A DNA stretch of 64,000 nucleotides from Bradyrhizobium sp. AZCC 2262 (GTDB taxonomy: Bacteria; Pseudomonadota; Alphaproteobacteria; Rhizobiales; Xanthobacteraceae). Position 1 is the first letter of the stretch. Every line of letters starts with the position of its first letter. Shown here in pieces: positions 37,917-47,015 of this stretch. The position numbers and the translations under genes are program-made. The stretch spans positions 3,844,001 to 3,908,000 of the forward strand of contig NZ_JAZHRT010000001.1 in the NCBI RefSeq assembly GCF_036924535.1, read 5' to 3'. The notes under the pieces are model-generated. The model did no database searches, was not told the origin of the DNA, and worked only from the letters and a program-made list of their open reading frames with translations.

Positions 37917-38222
37917 TCAGTGACCCTGTTGCGACCGGGACGTGGTTGAGCCCACATCGGTCGGCCGATTGATTTCGGCTTCGAACATGTCGACGATACG
38001 CGTCAGCGCCTCGTCCTCGGTGTAGCCACTCTCGCGCGCATAGGCGCGGGACGCGTGGCGCGCGATGTCGACCAGCAGCAGGCCCCACATGTCGGGCTCC
38101 TCGAAGGCGCGTTGGAACGCGATCGAGAGTCCCCCATCGACCACGAAGGCGCGCAGCACTTCGACGGCATCCTCGCGGCCAATGACGTCAGGCGGCAATG
38201 GCTGTTCGTTGGGACCGGCCAT
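37917..38222 (-). CDS. DUF5076 domain protein inside the PDH operon
   Basis: A 101-residue cytoplasmic protein placed between pdhB (6 bp gap) and pdhC (2 bp gap). It contains [20 protein letters not shown] and a helical [18 protein letters not shown] recall this family in the same place in Bradyrhizobium-like genomes. Function unknown; the conserved position suggests a PDH-linked assembly or regulatory role. Confidence 0.85.
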   Translation of the reverse strand: MAGPNEQPLPPDVIGREDAVEVLRAFVVDGGLSIAFQRAFEEPDMWGLLLVDIARHASRAYARESGYTEDEALTRIVDMFEAEINRPTDVGSTTSRSQQGH

Positions 38223-38228
38223 ATCGAC

Positions 38229-39620
38229 CTACCGATAGGCAACGGCTTTGGCGGCCGCGACCACCTCGGCCACGTTGGGCAATGCGAGCTTTTCGAGGTT
38301 TGCCGCATAAGGCATCGGCACGTCCTTGCCGGACACCCGCGCCACCGGCGCGTCAAGATAATCGAAGGCGTGCTCCATGATGCGGGCGGCGATCTCGGCG
38401 CCGACGCCCGACTGCTGCCAGCCCTCTTCCACGGTCACCGCGCGGCCGGTCTTCTTCACGGACGCCACGATGGTCTCGGTGTCCATCGGACGCAGCGTGC
38501 GCAGGTCGATCACCTCGGCCTCGATGCCCTCCTTGGCGAGTTCATCGGCGGCCTTGAGCGCGTAGGTCATGCCGTTCGACCACGAGATCAACGTGACGTC
38601 CTTGCCCGTTCGCACGATCCGCGCCTTGCCGATCGGGATCACGTAATCGTCGAGTTTTGGTACCTCGCCGGAATGGCCGTACAGCATCTCGTTTTCGAGG
38701 AAGATGACGGGGTTGGGATCGCGGATCGCGGCCTTCAACAGTCCCTTGTAATCGGCGGCCGAAAACGGCGCGATCACCTTCAGGCCCGGAACCTGCGAGT
38801 ACCAGGCCGAGTAGTCCTGGCTGTGCTGGGCTGCGACGCGAGACGCGGCGCCGTTGGGCCCACGGAACACGATCGAGCAGCCCATCTGGCCGCCGGACAT
38901 GTACAGCGTCTTGGCGGCGGAGTTGATGATCTGGTCGATCGCCTGCATCGCGAAGTTGAACGTCATGAACTCGACGATCGGCTTTAAGCCCGACATCGCC
39001 GCACCGACGCCGATGCCGGCAAAGCCATGCTCGGTGATCGGGGTATCGATCACGCGCCGCGCGCCGAATTCCTGCAGCAGACCCTGACTGACCTTGTAGG
39101 CGCCCTGATATTCCGCGACCTCTTCGCCCATCAGGAACACGTCCGGGTCGCGCCGCATCTCCTCGGCCATCGCATCGCGCAGCGCGTCGCGGATGGTCTG
39201 GGTGATCATCTCGGTGCCCGCGGGGACTTCCGGATCGGGCTCGGCGACGACAGCGGCCGGTGCAGCCGGCGCCTTCTTCTCATCGCCCTTCGGCTGAGGC
39301 GCCTCCGCCTTGGCCTCAGCCGGCGGTGCGGGCGCGGCTGGTGCCGCCGCCATCTTGCCGAGATCGGCGGCGCTTTCGCCGTCGGACAGAATGGTCGCGA
39401 TCGGCGTGTTGACCGCGACGTCGGCGGTGCCTTCGGGGATCAAGATCCTGCCGAGCGTGCCCTCATCGGTCGCCTCGACTTCCATCGTCGCCTTGTCGGT
39501 CTCGATCTCGGCGATGACATCGCCCGACTTGATGGTCTCGCCTTCCTTCTTCAGCCACTTCGCAAGGTTGCCCTTTTCCATGGTGGGCGACAACGCAGGC
39601 ATCAGCACTTGAATGGGCAT
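38229..39620 (-). CDS. pdhB: PDH E1 beta subunit with N-terminal lipoyl domain
   Basis: 463 residues from ATG 39620. Residues 1-80 form a lipoyl domain almost identical at its start to that of PdhC ([20 protein letters not shown]), with lipoyl Lys43 in [11 protein letters not shown]. An Ala/Pro linker follows, then the transketolase-like E1 beta domain ([18 protein letters not shown], then [13 protein letters not shown]). With PdhA it decarboxylates pyruvate. The fused lipoyl domain is an alphaproteobacterial trait. The start is set by the conserved [12 protein letters not shown]. Confidence 0.96.
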   Translation of the reverse strand: MPIQVLMPALSPTMEKGNLAKWLKKEGETIKSGDVIAEIETDKATMEVEATDEGTLGRILIPEGTADVAVNTPIATILSDGESAADLGKMAAAPAAPAPPAEAKAEAPQPKGDEKKAPAAPAAVVAEPDPEVPAGTEMITQTIRDALRDAMAEEMRRDPDVFLMGEEVAEYQGAYKVSQGLLQEFGARRVIDTPITEHGFAGIGVGAAMSGLKPIVEFMTFNFAMQAIDQIINSAAKTLYMSGGQMGCSIVFRGPNGAASRVAAQHSQDYSAWYSQVPGLKVIAPFSAADYKGLLKAAIRDPNPVIFLENEMLYGHSGEVPKLDDYVIPIGKARIVRTGKDVTLISWSNGMTYALKAADELAKEGIEAEVIDLRTLRPMDTETIVASVKKTGRAVTVEEGWQQSGVGAEIAARIMEHAFDYLDAPVARVSGKDVPMPYAANLEKLALPNVAEVVAAAKAVAYR

Positions 39621-39652
39621 ATCAGCTCCCGAAATCACTCTTTAGATCTTTT

Positions 39653-39701
39653 GAGCATGATCTTTTCGGAAAACCGGTTTCCACTTTTCCGGATCATGCT
39701 C
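39653..39701. repeat. Dispersed palindromic repeat, AGCATGATC family
   Basis: GAGCATGATC (39653-39662) and GATCATGCTC (39692-39701) enclose an inner AAAACCGGTTT segment. It lies between the pdhA stop and the pdhB start. A related, longer copy lies at 55445-55513. Confidence 0.8.
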
Positions 39702-39727
39702 TTAGTTTGTTCTGCGCGTCTTGAAAT

Positions 39728-40747
39728 TTAGCGGTAGACGTCGGTCCAGAGCTCGGAAGGATCGGGCTCGGGATCGCGCTGGGCGAAATCCGCCGAGGCA
39801 TTGACGATCTCGCGGACCTCGGCGTCGATGGCCTTCAGTTCCTGCTCGCTGACCTTGGCCGCCAGCAGGCGGTTGCGAACCTGCTCGATCGGGTCCTGGT
39901 CGTGGCGGATCTTCTCGACCTCTTCGCGGGTCCGGTATTTCGCCGGGTCCGACATCGAGTGGCCGCGGTAGCGATAGGTCTGCATTTCCAGGATGAACGG
40001 CCCCTTGCCGGCGCGGCACCAGGCGACGGCCTCGTCACCGGCGGCCTTCACGGCACGCACGTCCATGCCGTCGACCTGCTGGCCCGGAATGTTGAAGGAG
40101 TCGCCGCGCTTGGAAAAATCGGTCTGGGCGGAGGAGCGCGTCACCGAGGTGCCCATGGCGTAGCGGTTGTTCTCGATCACATAGATCACCGGGAGCTTCC
40201 ACAGCTCCGCCATGTTGAAGCTCTCGTAGACCTGGCCCTGGTTGGACGCGCCATCGCCGAAATAGGCGACGCTGACGAAATCATTGCCGCGGTAGCGGTT
40301 GGCGAAGGCGAGACCGGTGCCGAGCGAGACCTGGGCGCCGACGATGCCGTGGCCGCCGTAGAAATTCTTTTCCATGCTGAACATGTGCATGGAGCCGCCC
40401 TTGCCCTTGGAGTAGCCGCCCCGGCGTCCGGTGAGCTCGGCCATCACGCCGTTGGCTTCCATTCCGCAGGCCAACATGTGGCCGTGGTCGCGGTATCCCG
40501 TTATGACCTGATCGCCCTGCTTCAGGGCCATCTGCATCCCGACCACGACGGCTTCCTGGCCGATATAGAGATGGCAGAAACCGCCGATCGCGCCCATGCC
40601 GTAGAGCTGGCCGGCCTTTTCCTCGAAGCGGCGGATCAGCAGCATGTCCCGGAGCGCAGCGAGCTCCTGCGCCTTGGTGAATTCCGGTGGGGACCCGTTT
40701 GCCTTTTGCCCTGATTCCTTCTCGACGCTTTTCTTGGGTGCAGCCAT
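39728..40747 (-). CDS. pdhA: PDH E1 alpha subunit
   Basis: A 339-residue thiamine-diphosphate enzyme that decarboxylates pyruvate with PdhB. The ThDP motif begins GDGASNQG (residues 164-171) and ends at the NN pair of ENNRYAMG. Active-site YRDHGH and the phosphorylation-loop-like YRYRGHSMSDPAKYR are present. First gene of the cluster; the promoter should lie in the 361 bp upstream. Confidence 0.97.
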   Translation of the reverse strand: MAAPKKSVEKESGQKANGSPPEFTKAQELAALRDMLLIRRFEEKAGQLYGMGAIGGFCHLYIGQEAVVVGMQMALKQGDQVITGYRDHGHMLACGMEANGVMAELTGRRGGYSKGKGGSMHMFSMEKNFYGGHGIVGAQVSLGTGLAFANRYRGNDFVSVAYFGDGASNQGQVYESFNMAELWKLPVIYVIENNRYAMGTSVTRSSAQTDFSKRGDSFNIPGQQVDGMDVRAVKAAGDEAVAWCRAGKGPFILEMQTYRYRGHSMSDPAKYRTREEVEKIRHDQDPIEQVRNRLLAAKVSEQELKAIDAEVREIVNASADFAQRDPEPDPSELWTDVYR

Positions 40748-41108
40748 GGCAATTCCGGGTGAGAGAGACCGATCAGCCCTCTCTATCCCAACTCAAACCG
40801 GCGTGAAAGGATTGCGTGCGCTGGAGAAAATATTGCTTATGCCGCACTGCAGCGCGAGCCACGACATTTTCGAAATCGATTTTGCTGTTTTTTGAAATTT
40901 GCGGATCGGCGCGCGGACGCCAATCTGACGTCGGCGGCGTTCGTGACATCGGTTTGAAAACCAGGGCGTGACCCCATAAACTCAGAGTGGTCTACGGACG
41001 CCCGCTTTGATGCGAATTCCGGACTCAAGTCTCACATCGCGTGGGGTCCGAAAAGGGCCCAGAACCTGACTTCAAACGGTCGATACTCGGCGCAGGACGC
41101 GCGCAGCA
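40748..41108. other. Gap upstream of pdhA, no gene seen
   Basis: A 361-bp gap that should hold the pdhA promoter on the minus strand. It ends at the stop codon of the Bug gene at 41109. Short frames present are not protein-like, and I found no strong palindrome or confident promoter. Confidence 0.5.
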
Positions 41109-42089
41109 TCAATTGGCCTTGATGCCGCTCTCGCGTATGACCTTTGCCCATTTGGCGCTCTCCGTCCGGAACAGCGCGGCCGCCTGCTCAGGCGTCGTGC
41201 CGATCGCCGTAAACCCGAGCACCGCCATTTTCTCCTTGGCGTCGGGCAGCGCGATCAGTTTGACGATCTCGCGGTTCAGGAGCGCAGTGATCTCGCTTGG
41301 CGTTCCGGCCGGAACGATGAAGGCGAACCATCCCTCGCCCTCGATCTCGGGATAGCCGGCTTCCACCATGCTCGGCACGTCGGGAAGCGCCGGCGAGCGC
41401 TTCTTGCTGGTCACGGCCAGCGCACGTAGCTTGCCATCCTTGATCTGCGGCACGGCAGGGGGCAGCGAGCTGAATACAATCGGCGTGTGCCCGGCGAGCG
41501 CCGAGGCGACGGCCTGGCCCGCGCTGTTGAACGGCACATGTACGAGGTCGAGCCCAAGTGACAGGCGGAAATGCTCGCCGATCAGATGTGGCGGAGTGCC
41601 GGTGCCCGGCGACGCAAAGCTGTATCTAGCGCCGCCGGACCTGATCAGGGCAACAAGGTCCTTGACCGTTTGGACCGCCAGCGACGGATGCACCGACAGC
41701 ACCGTGGGCGCGCTGACGGCAATCGTGACCGGGTCGAAGTCCTTGTAGGGATCGTAGGGCACCGTGTCGTACATCGCCGGATTGACGACGATGTTCGGCG
41801 GAACGACCAGAACGGTGTAGCCGTCAGCGGGCGCTCTGGCGCCCTGACCCATGCCGATATTGCCGCCAGCGCCGCCGATGTTCTCAACAAAGAACTGTTT
41901 TCCCAACTGATCGGAAAGCTTCTGCGCGGCGAGCCGCGCCAAGATATCGGCCGGGCCGGCAGGCGCGTAAGGTACCAGCACGCGCACCGGCCGCGCCGGG
42001 TAGGTCTGCGCAAATGCTAAGGACGACAGCGCGGGCGCGACAAGCGAGCCCGCCGTCAGATGCAGAAATTGCCGGCGCAGCAGCGTCAT
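41109..42089 (-). CDS. Bug-family binding protein, LysR-linked
   Basis: A 326-residue periplasmic protein. The N-terminus MTLLRRQFLHLTAGSLVAPA has a twin-arginine look (RRQFLHL), with mature AQTYPARPVRVLVPY. The Bug blocks PAGPADILARLAAQ and ENIGGAGGNIGMGQG are intact. Start at ATG 42089, six bases after AGGAG. It is divergent from the LysR gene 97 bp away, which is likely to control it. No permease gene is near. Confidence 0.88.
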   Translation of the reverse strand: MTLLRRQFLHLTAGSLVAPALSSLAFAQTYPARPVRVLVPYAPAGPADILARLAAQKLSDQLGKQFFVENIGGAGGNIGMGQGARAPADGYTVLVVPPNIVVNPAMYDTVPYDPYKDFDPVTIAVSAPTVLSVHPSLAVQTVKDLVALIRSGGARYSFASPGTGTPPHLIGEHFRLSLGLDLVHVPFNSAGQAVASALAGHTPIVFSSLPPAVPQIKDGKLRALAVTSKKRSPALPDVPSMVEAGYPEIEGEGWFAFIVPAGTPSEITALLNREIVKLIALPDAKEKMAVLGFTAIGTTPEQAAALFRTESAKWAKVIRESGIKAN

Positions 42090-42165
42090 GACCATCTCCT
42101 GTATCGAGCAAGGCCGGTATATCATTTGCGAGGTAGCCGAGGTATTATATGGATCAGGCACAATT

Positions 42166-42183
42166 CATATCGAAATGGATATG
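42166..42183. promoter_or_regulatory. Candidate LysR-site palindrome CATATC-N6-GATATG
   Basis: A perfect 6-bp inverted repeat with a 6-nt spacer directly upstream of the LysR start and about 77 bp from the divergent Bug start. It suits autoregulation and control of the Bug gene, although the spacing differs from the classical LysR T-N11-A box. Confidence 0.4.
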
Positions 42184-42185
42184 GC

Positions 42186-43136
42186 ATGGAGCTGCGACAT
42201 CTCCGACACTTCGTCGCCGTCGCCGAAGAGGGACACATCACGCGGGCCGCGGAGCGGCTCGGCATGCAGCAACCGCCGCTTAGCCAGCGGATCAAGGCGA
42301 TCGAAACCGAGCTCGATGTCCAGCTCTTTCGCCGCAAGGCGCGCGGGGTCGAGCTAACCGAAGCGGGGCGGGTTTTCCTCGATCGTGCCCGCGCGACGCT
42401 CGCGCAATACGACGGCGCGTTCGAAGCCACACGCAGTGCCGCGCGGGGCGAGCTAGGCCGCCTCTGCGTGGGCATCATGCCGACCGCTCCGTTTCATCCC
42501 TTTGTGCCTTTCGTCATCCGCGCGTTTCGCACAGCCTTCCCGCTGGTGTCGCTAACGCTGGACGAGTGTCTCAGGACGGAGGCGCTCGAACGCCTGCGCA
42601 ATGACCGGATGGATGTTGCTTTTATGCGCGCACCCCTTGCCGAACCGCAGAGCCTCGTCGTCAATCCATTACTGGTGGAACCGATGGTGGTCGCGTTGCC
42701 GAGAGATCACGCGTTGGCGCAGCGCGATCGCGGCGGCGCGGCCCTTTCATTGAGGGATCTTGCCGGTGAAACATTCATCGTCTACGCACGGCAGCTCGGA
42801 CCCGCGTTCTATGAGGCGACGATGGCGGCATGCCTCAAGGCAGGGTTCAGCCCTCGCCTCGGCCAGGAAGCGCCTCGTATCACATCGGCGCTGAGCCTCG
42901 TCGCCGTCGGGCTCGGCATTTCGCTAGTGCCGGCCTGCATGCAGCAAATGACGATGAACGGCATCGCGTACCGGCCGCTCAAGGGCGTCTCTCAGCCGAA
43001 AGCCGTCCTGAACCTCGCATCCCGCCGCGGCGAATCGTCGCCAGTGGTTCGCAACTTCGTGAGCCTGGTGCGTCGGGCCGCAAGGGATCTTCCCACCGAT
43101 CCCGGAATCAGTGGCACAATTCGAAGGCCTTGTTAG
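42186..43136 (+). CDS. LysR-type transcriptional regulator
   Basis: A 316-residue LysR protein: HTH at MELRHLRHFVAVAEEGHI with RAAERLGMQQPPLSQRIKAI, then a co-inducer-binding domain (VGLGISLVPACMQQM). Start at ATG 42186 by family N-terminus. It is divergent from a Bug binding-protein gene, a common regulator-target pairing. Inducer unknown, perhaps an aromatic or carboxylic acid. Confidence 0.9.
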   Translation: MELRHLRHFVAVAEEGHITRAAERLGMQQPPLSQRIKAIETELDVQLFRRKARGVELTEAGRVFLDRARATLAQYDGAFEATRSAARGELGRLCVGIMPTAPFHPFVPFVIRAFRTAFPLVSLTLDECLRTEALERLRNDRMDVAFMRAPLAEPQSLVVNPLLVEPMVVALPRDHALAQRDRGGAALSLRDLAGETFIVYARQLGPAFYEATMAACLKAGFSPRLGQEAPRITSALSLVAVGLGISLVPACMQQMTMNGIAYRPLKGVSQPKAVLNLASRRGESSPVVRNFVSLVRRAARDLPTDPGISGTIRRPC

Positions 43137-43240
43137 GGTCAAAAGCGCCGCTCCGCGTCATGTCCGGTAGGGGATAGTCTCGGAAATGCCGGATCGCAAT
43201 CGCCGCATTTGGCTGTGTGCTAGCGAGTCCGCGACCTAGA

Positions 43241-43558
43241 CTAGTTCGGCTTGATGGTCCGGATCAGATCGCGCGGATTGGCGTAGTCGAGCTGGAAGCG
43301 CGCGCGCTCGTCCAGCATGTCGGGATCGACCCCATTGGAGCGCAACAATGACACCCGCTGTTCGCCCTGCGCCCGCTCCCGCTTCAGCCGCGCCAGTTCC
43401 GAGGTGAGCGCGACGATCTCCTGATCGAGTTCCTGTCGCGCGTTCAGTCCGTACTTGCCGGTATAGGCGTTGACGCCGAAATAGCCGACCATCAGCGCCG
43501 CCATCGTGTAGAGGGCGAGGCCTGTCAGGATGGACTTCAATCGGGCGCGGGAGACCAT
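43241..43558 (-). CDS. ftsB: Septum formation initiator FtsB-like
   Basis: A 105-residue single-pass division protein: a membrane helix at residues 8-30 (KSILTGLALYTMAALMVGYF), then a coiled coil (ELDQEIVALTSELARLKRER) and a short C-terminal domain. FtsB/DivIC works with FtsL and FtsQ at the septum. In alphaproteobacteria it is commonly near eno and pdhA, and both are in this neighbourhood, here separated by other genes. Confidence 0.87.
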   Translation of the reverse strand: MVSRARLKSILTGLALYTMAALMVGYFGVNAYTGKYGLNARQELDQEIVALTSELARLKRERAQGEQRVSLLRSNGVDPDMLDERARFQLDYANPRDLIRTIKPN

Positions 43559-43633
43559 GGCCCAAGATGCGATGGCCGGGTTAATGGAATCCTAAGACGA
43601 CGGGTGTGGGCAAGAATGGACCCGCCCTCTCCG

Positions 43634-43810
43634 CCGTCATTGCCAGCCGACGGGTCGCGCGGATGCGCGCCCCGCGACGAGCGCAATTGCGCTCGCACAG
43701 TGATGGCAGCCTCCACGAAGCAATCCATAGCGCGGCATAACGGACAGATGAATTGCCTGGTCGCTTCGCCCCCTCGCGCAAACGCTTCGCGTTTGTCGCA
43801 GGCAATGACG
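43634..43810. repeat. Mosaic palindromic repeat, CGTCATTGC family
   Basis: A longer relative of the 8785 and 36491 elements. The outer arms CCGTCATTGC and GGCAATGACG enclose sub-palindromes: GGGTCGCGCGGATGCGCGCCC, CGCAATTGCG and CGCAAACGC-TTC-GCGTTTG. The first sub-block also occurs in the GGTGGGCAAAG repeat at 19058, so the element is a composite. Confidence 0.75.
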
Positions 43811-43822
43811 CTGAGAGAGTGG

Positions 43823-44374
43823 TTAGCTGTTCTGCCTCTCGATGAACGCCGCAAAGGCATCGATATATTGCTGCAGCACCTTCTGCAGCGCTTCCTTGGT
43901 GCACTCGCCCTTTTCGTCGAAGGCATCGCCGACAGCATTCAGGTAGATTTCGGGCTGGCCCAGGATCGGACCCGAGATGCCCGGGAGGATGTTCTGCAGA
44001 TGCTTGGCCGCGCTGACGCCACCCAGCGGCCCCGGAGAGTTGCTGATGATGCCGACCGGCTTGCCGAGGAACGAGCTCTTGCCATAGGGGCGCGAGCCGA
44101 CGTCGATGGCGTTCTTCAACACGCCGGGGATCGAGCGGTTGTATTCCGGCGTGATGAACAGCACGCCGTTCGACTTTTGCAGCTTTTCGCGGAACGCCAG
44201 CCAGTCGGCCGGGGGATTGGCTTCCAGATCCTGGTTGAAGAAGGAAATGCCCTGAAGCGTCGTGACGTCAAGCTTCAACGTATCAGGCGCGAGCTTGGCC
44301 AAAGTGTTGGCGATCTTGAGCGAGAAGCTCTCCTTGCGGAGGCTGCCGACAATGGTAACGATGGTGTGGGCCAT
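43823..44374 (-). CDS. NADPH-dependent FMN reductase
   Basis: A 183-residue flavodoxin-fold reductase. The FMN phosphate loop is GSLRKESFSLKIAN, and TPEYNRSIPGVLKNAID is the family signature near residue 80. Such proteins reduce quinones, azo compounds or chromate with NADPH. Cytoplasmic, normal length, alone in its orientation. Physiological substrate not determinable. Confidence 0.88.
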   Translation of the reverse strand: MAHTIVTIVGSLRKESFSLKIANTLAKLAPDTLKLDVTTLQGISFFNQDLEANPPADWLAFREKLQKSNGVLFITPEYNRSIPGVLKNAIDVGSRPYGKSSFLGKPVGIISNSPGPLGGVSAAKHLQNILPGISGPILGQPEIYLNAVGDAFDEKGECTKEALQKVLQQYIDAFAAFIERQNS

Positions 44375-44700
44375 GGATTTTCCTTGTGAAGCAGAACGCC
44401 TGCCCCCTCACCTACCGATATCGCCAGATAGATGCAAGCGCATGGACTGCGCAATTTTGGAAACGCATCGTTTTTGAAAACTGGCCGATCGGCAGGGAAT
44501 TGGGGTCGCGGGGCGGGCACGGACAAGGCCGTGCAGGAAAAGCGACGCAGAAGCAGCCATGCCGATGACGCGATGGGCCAGAAGCCGAGATGCCCCGACG
44601 CGCAGACCGGTCCGCGTTGGCGCCAAATTGTGGACGTGTTCGTTTGACTATATGCAAGCAGAACGCTGCATTTTTCGGCTGACTAACGAGAAGCGAAACG
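44375..44700. other. Gap between divergent FMN reductase and ddl, no gene seen
   Basis: 326 bp with the two divergent promoters. Short frames on both strands lack ribosome sites. The few bases before ddl (AACGAGAAGCGAAACG) contain a weak GAGAAG Shine-Dalgarno-like site. Confidence 0.5.
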
Positions 44701-45816
44701 ATGGCAGAACGCAAGACAAGGGTCGCTATCCTGTTCGGCGGGCGCTCCGCGGAGCACGACGTATCCAGGGCGTCCGCAGCGAACGTGCTTCGTTCCCTCG
44801 ACCCCAACCGGTATGACGTCACGCTGATCGGCATCGCCAGGGATGGCCGCTGGATTCTCGCTGACGCGGGTAACGGCGCCGGCATCGGCGCTGTTGCGCT
44901 GGCCATTCCGGACGATGGACCGCAGCTGACCCTGTTGCCGGGCGGACATGGCCGCGCGCTGGCGCTTGAGCGGAATACCGCAGGGATTCGAGAATTGCCG
45001 GCGTTTGACCTCTTCTTCCCGGTCCTGCACGGCCCCAATGGCGAAGATGGCACGGTTCAGGGCGCACTCGAACTGTGCGACGTGGCCTACATAGGCTCTC
45101 GTGTGATGGGATCGGCCGCCTCGATGGACAAGGACGTCGCAAAACGGCTGATGCGCGATGCGGGCTTGCCGGTCGTGCCCTACGTCGCCATGTCGGCCAT
45201 GTCACCACTCACGCATGACGACGCGGTCGGCGCCGTTGGTTCGCCAGAGGTCTTCGTCAAGCCGGCCAACATGGGTTCGTCGGTGGGCGTGTCGAAGGCT
45301 CGAACCGCCGAAGAGTTCGAAGCTTGCTGCAGGTTGGCGTTTCGCTTCGACAGGAAGATATTGATTGAGCGCTGTGTCACCCCGGTGCGGGAAATCGAGT
45401 GCTCCGTGCTTGAAGATGCGAATGGCAACATCCGTGCGTCTCAACTCGGCGAGATCGTCCCTGCCGACAAGCACGGTTTCTATTCCTACGATGCGAAGTA
45501 CCTTGACGATGATGGCGCCGCTCTTCAGGTTCCGGCCGATGTGCCCGCTCCGGTGGCCGACCGCATCAAGGAGCTCGCAATCAAGACGTTCCGCGTGCTG
45601 GGCTGTGAAGGAATGGCGCGTATCGATTTCTTTCTCAGCGGCGAGCAGGTGTTCGTGAACGAAGCCAATACCCTTCCCGGCTTCACCAATATCAGCATGT
45701 ACCCGCGGCTATGGGAGGCCAGCGGGTTACCGCAATCCGACCTTATGGATGTGTTGATCGGCCATGCGCTGGAACGTCACAAGGTCTCCAGGAACCTGGC
45801 TTTCCAGCGCGAGTAG
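44701..45816 (+). CDS. ddl: D-alanine--D-alanine ligase
   Basis: A 371-residue ATP-grasp enzyme joining two D-alanines for peptidoglycan. It opens with VAILFGGRSAEHDVSRASA; HGPNGEDGTVQG, FVKPANMGSSVGV and the metal-binding NEANTLPGFT are all intact. It is longer than the DdlB of mur clusters and resembles stand-alone DdlA. It is isolated from any mur genes, so it may be a second copy with special regulation. Confidence 0.93.
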   Translation: MAERKTRVAILFGGRSAEHDVSRASAANVLRSLDPNRYDVTLIGIARDGRWILADAGNGAGIGAVALAIPDDGPQLTLLPGGHGRALALERNTAGIRELPAFDLFFPVLHGPNGEDGTVQGALELCDVAYIGSRVMGSAASMDKDVAKRLMRDAGLPVVPYVAMSAMSPLTHDDAVGAVGSPEVFVKPANMGSSVGVSKARTAEEFEACCRLAFRFDRKILIERCVTPVREIECSVLEDANGNIRASQLGEIVPADKHGFYSYDAKYLDDDGAALQVPADVPAPVADRIKELAIKTFRVLGCEGMARIDFFLSGEQVFVNEANTLPGFTNISMYPRLWEASGLPQSDLMDVLIGHALERHKVSRNLAFQRE

Positions 45817-45899
45817 AACAAGCGCTCCGCCTCGCTCTCGCCGGCCAAATCAACGGGCCGCCGAAGAGCCGCAGCCGCGGCCCTTCGGGGTCATGAACG

Positions 45900-46901
45900 T
45901 CAGATCGTCGGATTCCACGCCGACGGGATCAGCCGGTATTTCGGGCCATCCTTTTCGACATGACCGATCGAGGGGAAGGTGAAGTGGAAGCCCACCACCG
46001 TCGCCTTCTCGGCCGCCGCCATGTCGTAGAATTTATGACGGGTCGCCTGCGCCGTCTCAGGATCGACGTCGTAGGCGACGTGCCAGTCCGGATTGCGCAG
46101 GAAGAATTCCGGAATGTTGGTGACGTCGGACTGGATCAGCACCTTGGAATTGCCCGAGGCGACCACGAATGACGTATGTCCCGGCGTATGCCCGGGCGTC
46201 GCAACCGAGGTGACACCGGGTACTACTTCCTTGCCCCAGTCATAGCGGGTGACCTTGGACTCGATGCCGGCATAGATCTTCTTCACGTTCGCAAAATAAT
46301 TCTTCATCATCTGGTTGGATTCCGCTTTCGCAGCGTTCTCCTCACTCATCCAGAATTCCCAGTCCTTCGCCGGGACCATGATCTCGGCGTTCGGGAACGC
46401 CATCGAGCCGTCGAGGGCGCGAATGCCGTTGGTGTGGTCGGGATGCAGATGCGACATCAGCACCACGTCGACGCTCTTGGGGTCGACGCCGGCCGCCGCG
46501 AGATTTTGCAAGGTCCGTCCGACCGCACCCTTGCTCGGTTCGAAATTGGCGATTCCGTTGCCGCAGTCGATCAGGACCAACTTGCTGCCGGTGTTGATGA
46601 GCTGCGGGTTGAACGGCACCGTCACCATGCCCTTCGGCATATAAGCGGCCTCGGCCGCCGCCAGCGCCTCCTCCTTCGGGACGTTCTTGACGAACGTATC
46701 GGGCATCGGGAACGAACGCGCCCCGTCATTGATCGAGGTGCATTCCAAACTGCCGACCTTGTAGCGATAGAAGCCCGGCGCCTGCGTGCCTGATGGCGGC
46801 ACCGCAGCGCCAGCGGTCGATGCCGGAAATGACGAAAGCGCGGCCGCAGCAGTCGCTGCGGCGGCACCGCCAAGCAGTTGGCGGCGATCCAGATCAGTCA
46901 T
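45900..46901 (-). CDS. Exported MBL-fold metallo-hydrolase
   Basis: A 333-residue protein with a Tat-like signal (DRRQLLGGAAAATAAAAL) and the metal motif HLHPDH at residues 151-156. Later metal ligands are in PGHTPGHTSF, QSDVTN and GFHFTFP. The SINDG pattern and length resemble quorum-quenching or alkylsulfatase-like MBL proteins, but the substrate is unknown. Start at ATG 46901. Confidence 0.87.
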   Translation of the reverse strand: MTDLDRRQLLGGAAAATAAAALSSFPASTAGAAVPPSGTQAPGFYRYKVGSLECTSINDGARSFPMPDTFVKNVPKEEALAAAEAAYMPKGMVTVPFNPQLINTGSKLVLIDCGNGIANFEPSKGAVGRTLQNLAAAGVDPKSVDVVLMSHLHPDHTNGIRALDGSMAFPNAEIMVPAKDWEFWMSEENAAKAESNQMMKNYFANVKKIYAGIESKVTRYDWGKEVVPGVTSVATPGHTPGHTSFVVASGNSKVLIQSDVTNIPEFFLRNPDWHVAYDVDPETAQATRHKFYDMAAAEKATVVGFHFTFPSIGHVEKDGPKYRLIPSAWNPTI

Positions 46902-47015
46902 GGCGAATACTCCCCTGCGCCAGCTGCGGTTGTTCCGCATTCATTTGCGCCGCAAATGTTCTCCCGTTGCCGGGAGAACGCAAGTCGGAAAGAGAGCCGC
47001 CTGTCGCCGCCCTCG

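Noticed and set aside
43634..43810. Possible CRISPR-like or tRNA-like structure
   Set aside because: There are nested inverted repeats but no regular direct repeats with spacers and no tRNA arms; it is a mosaic palindromic repeat.
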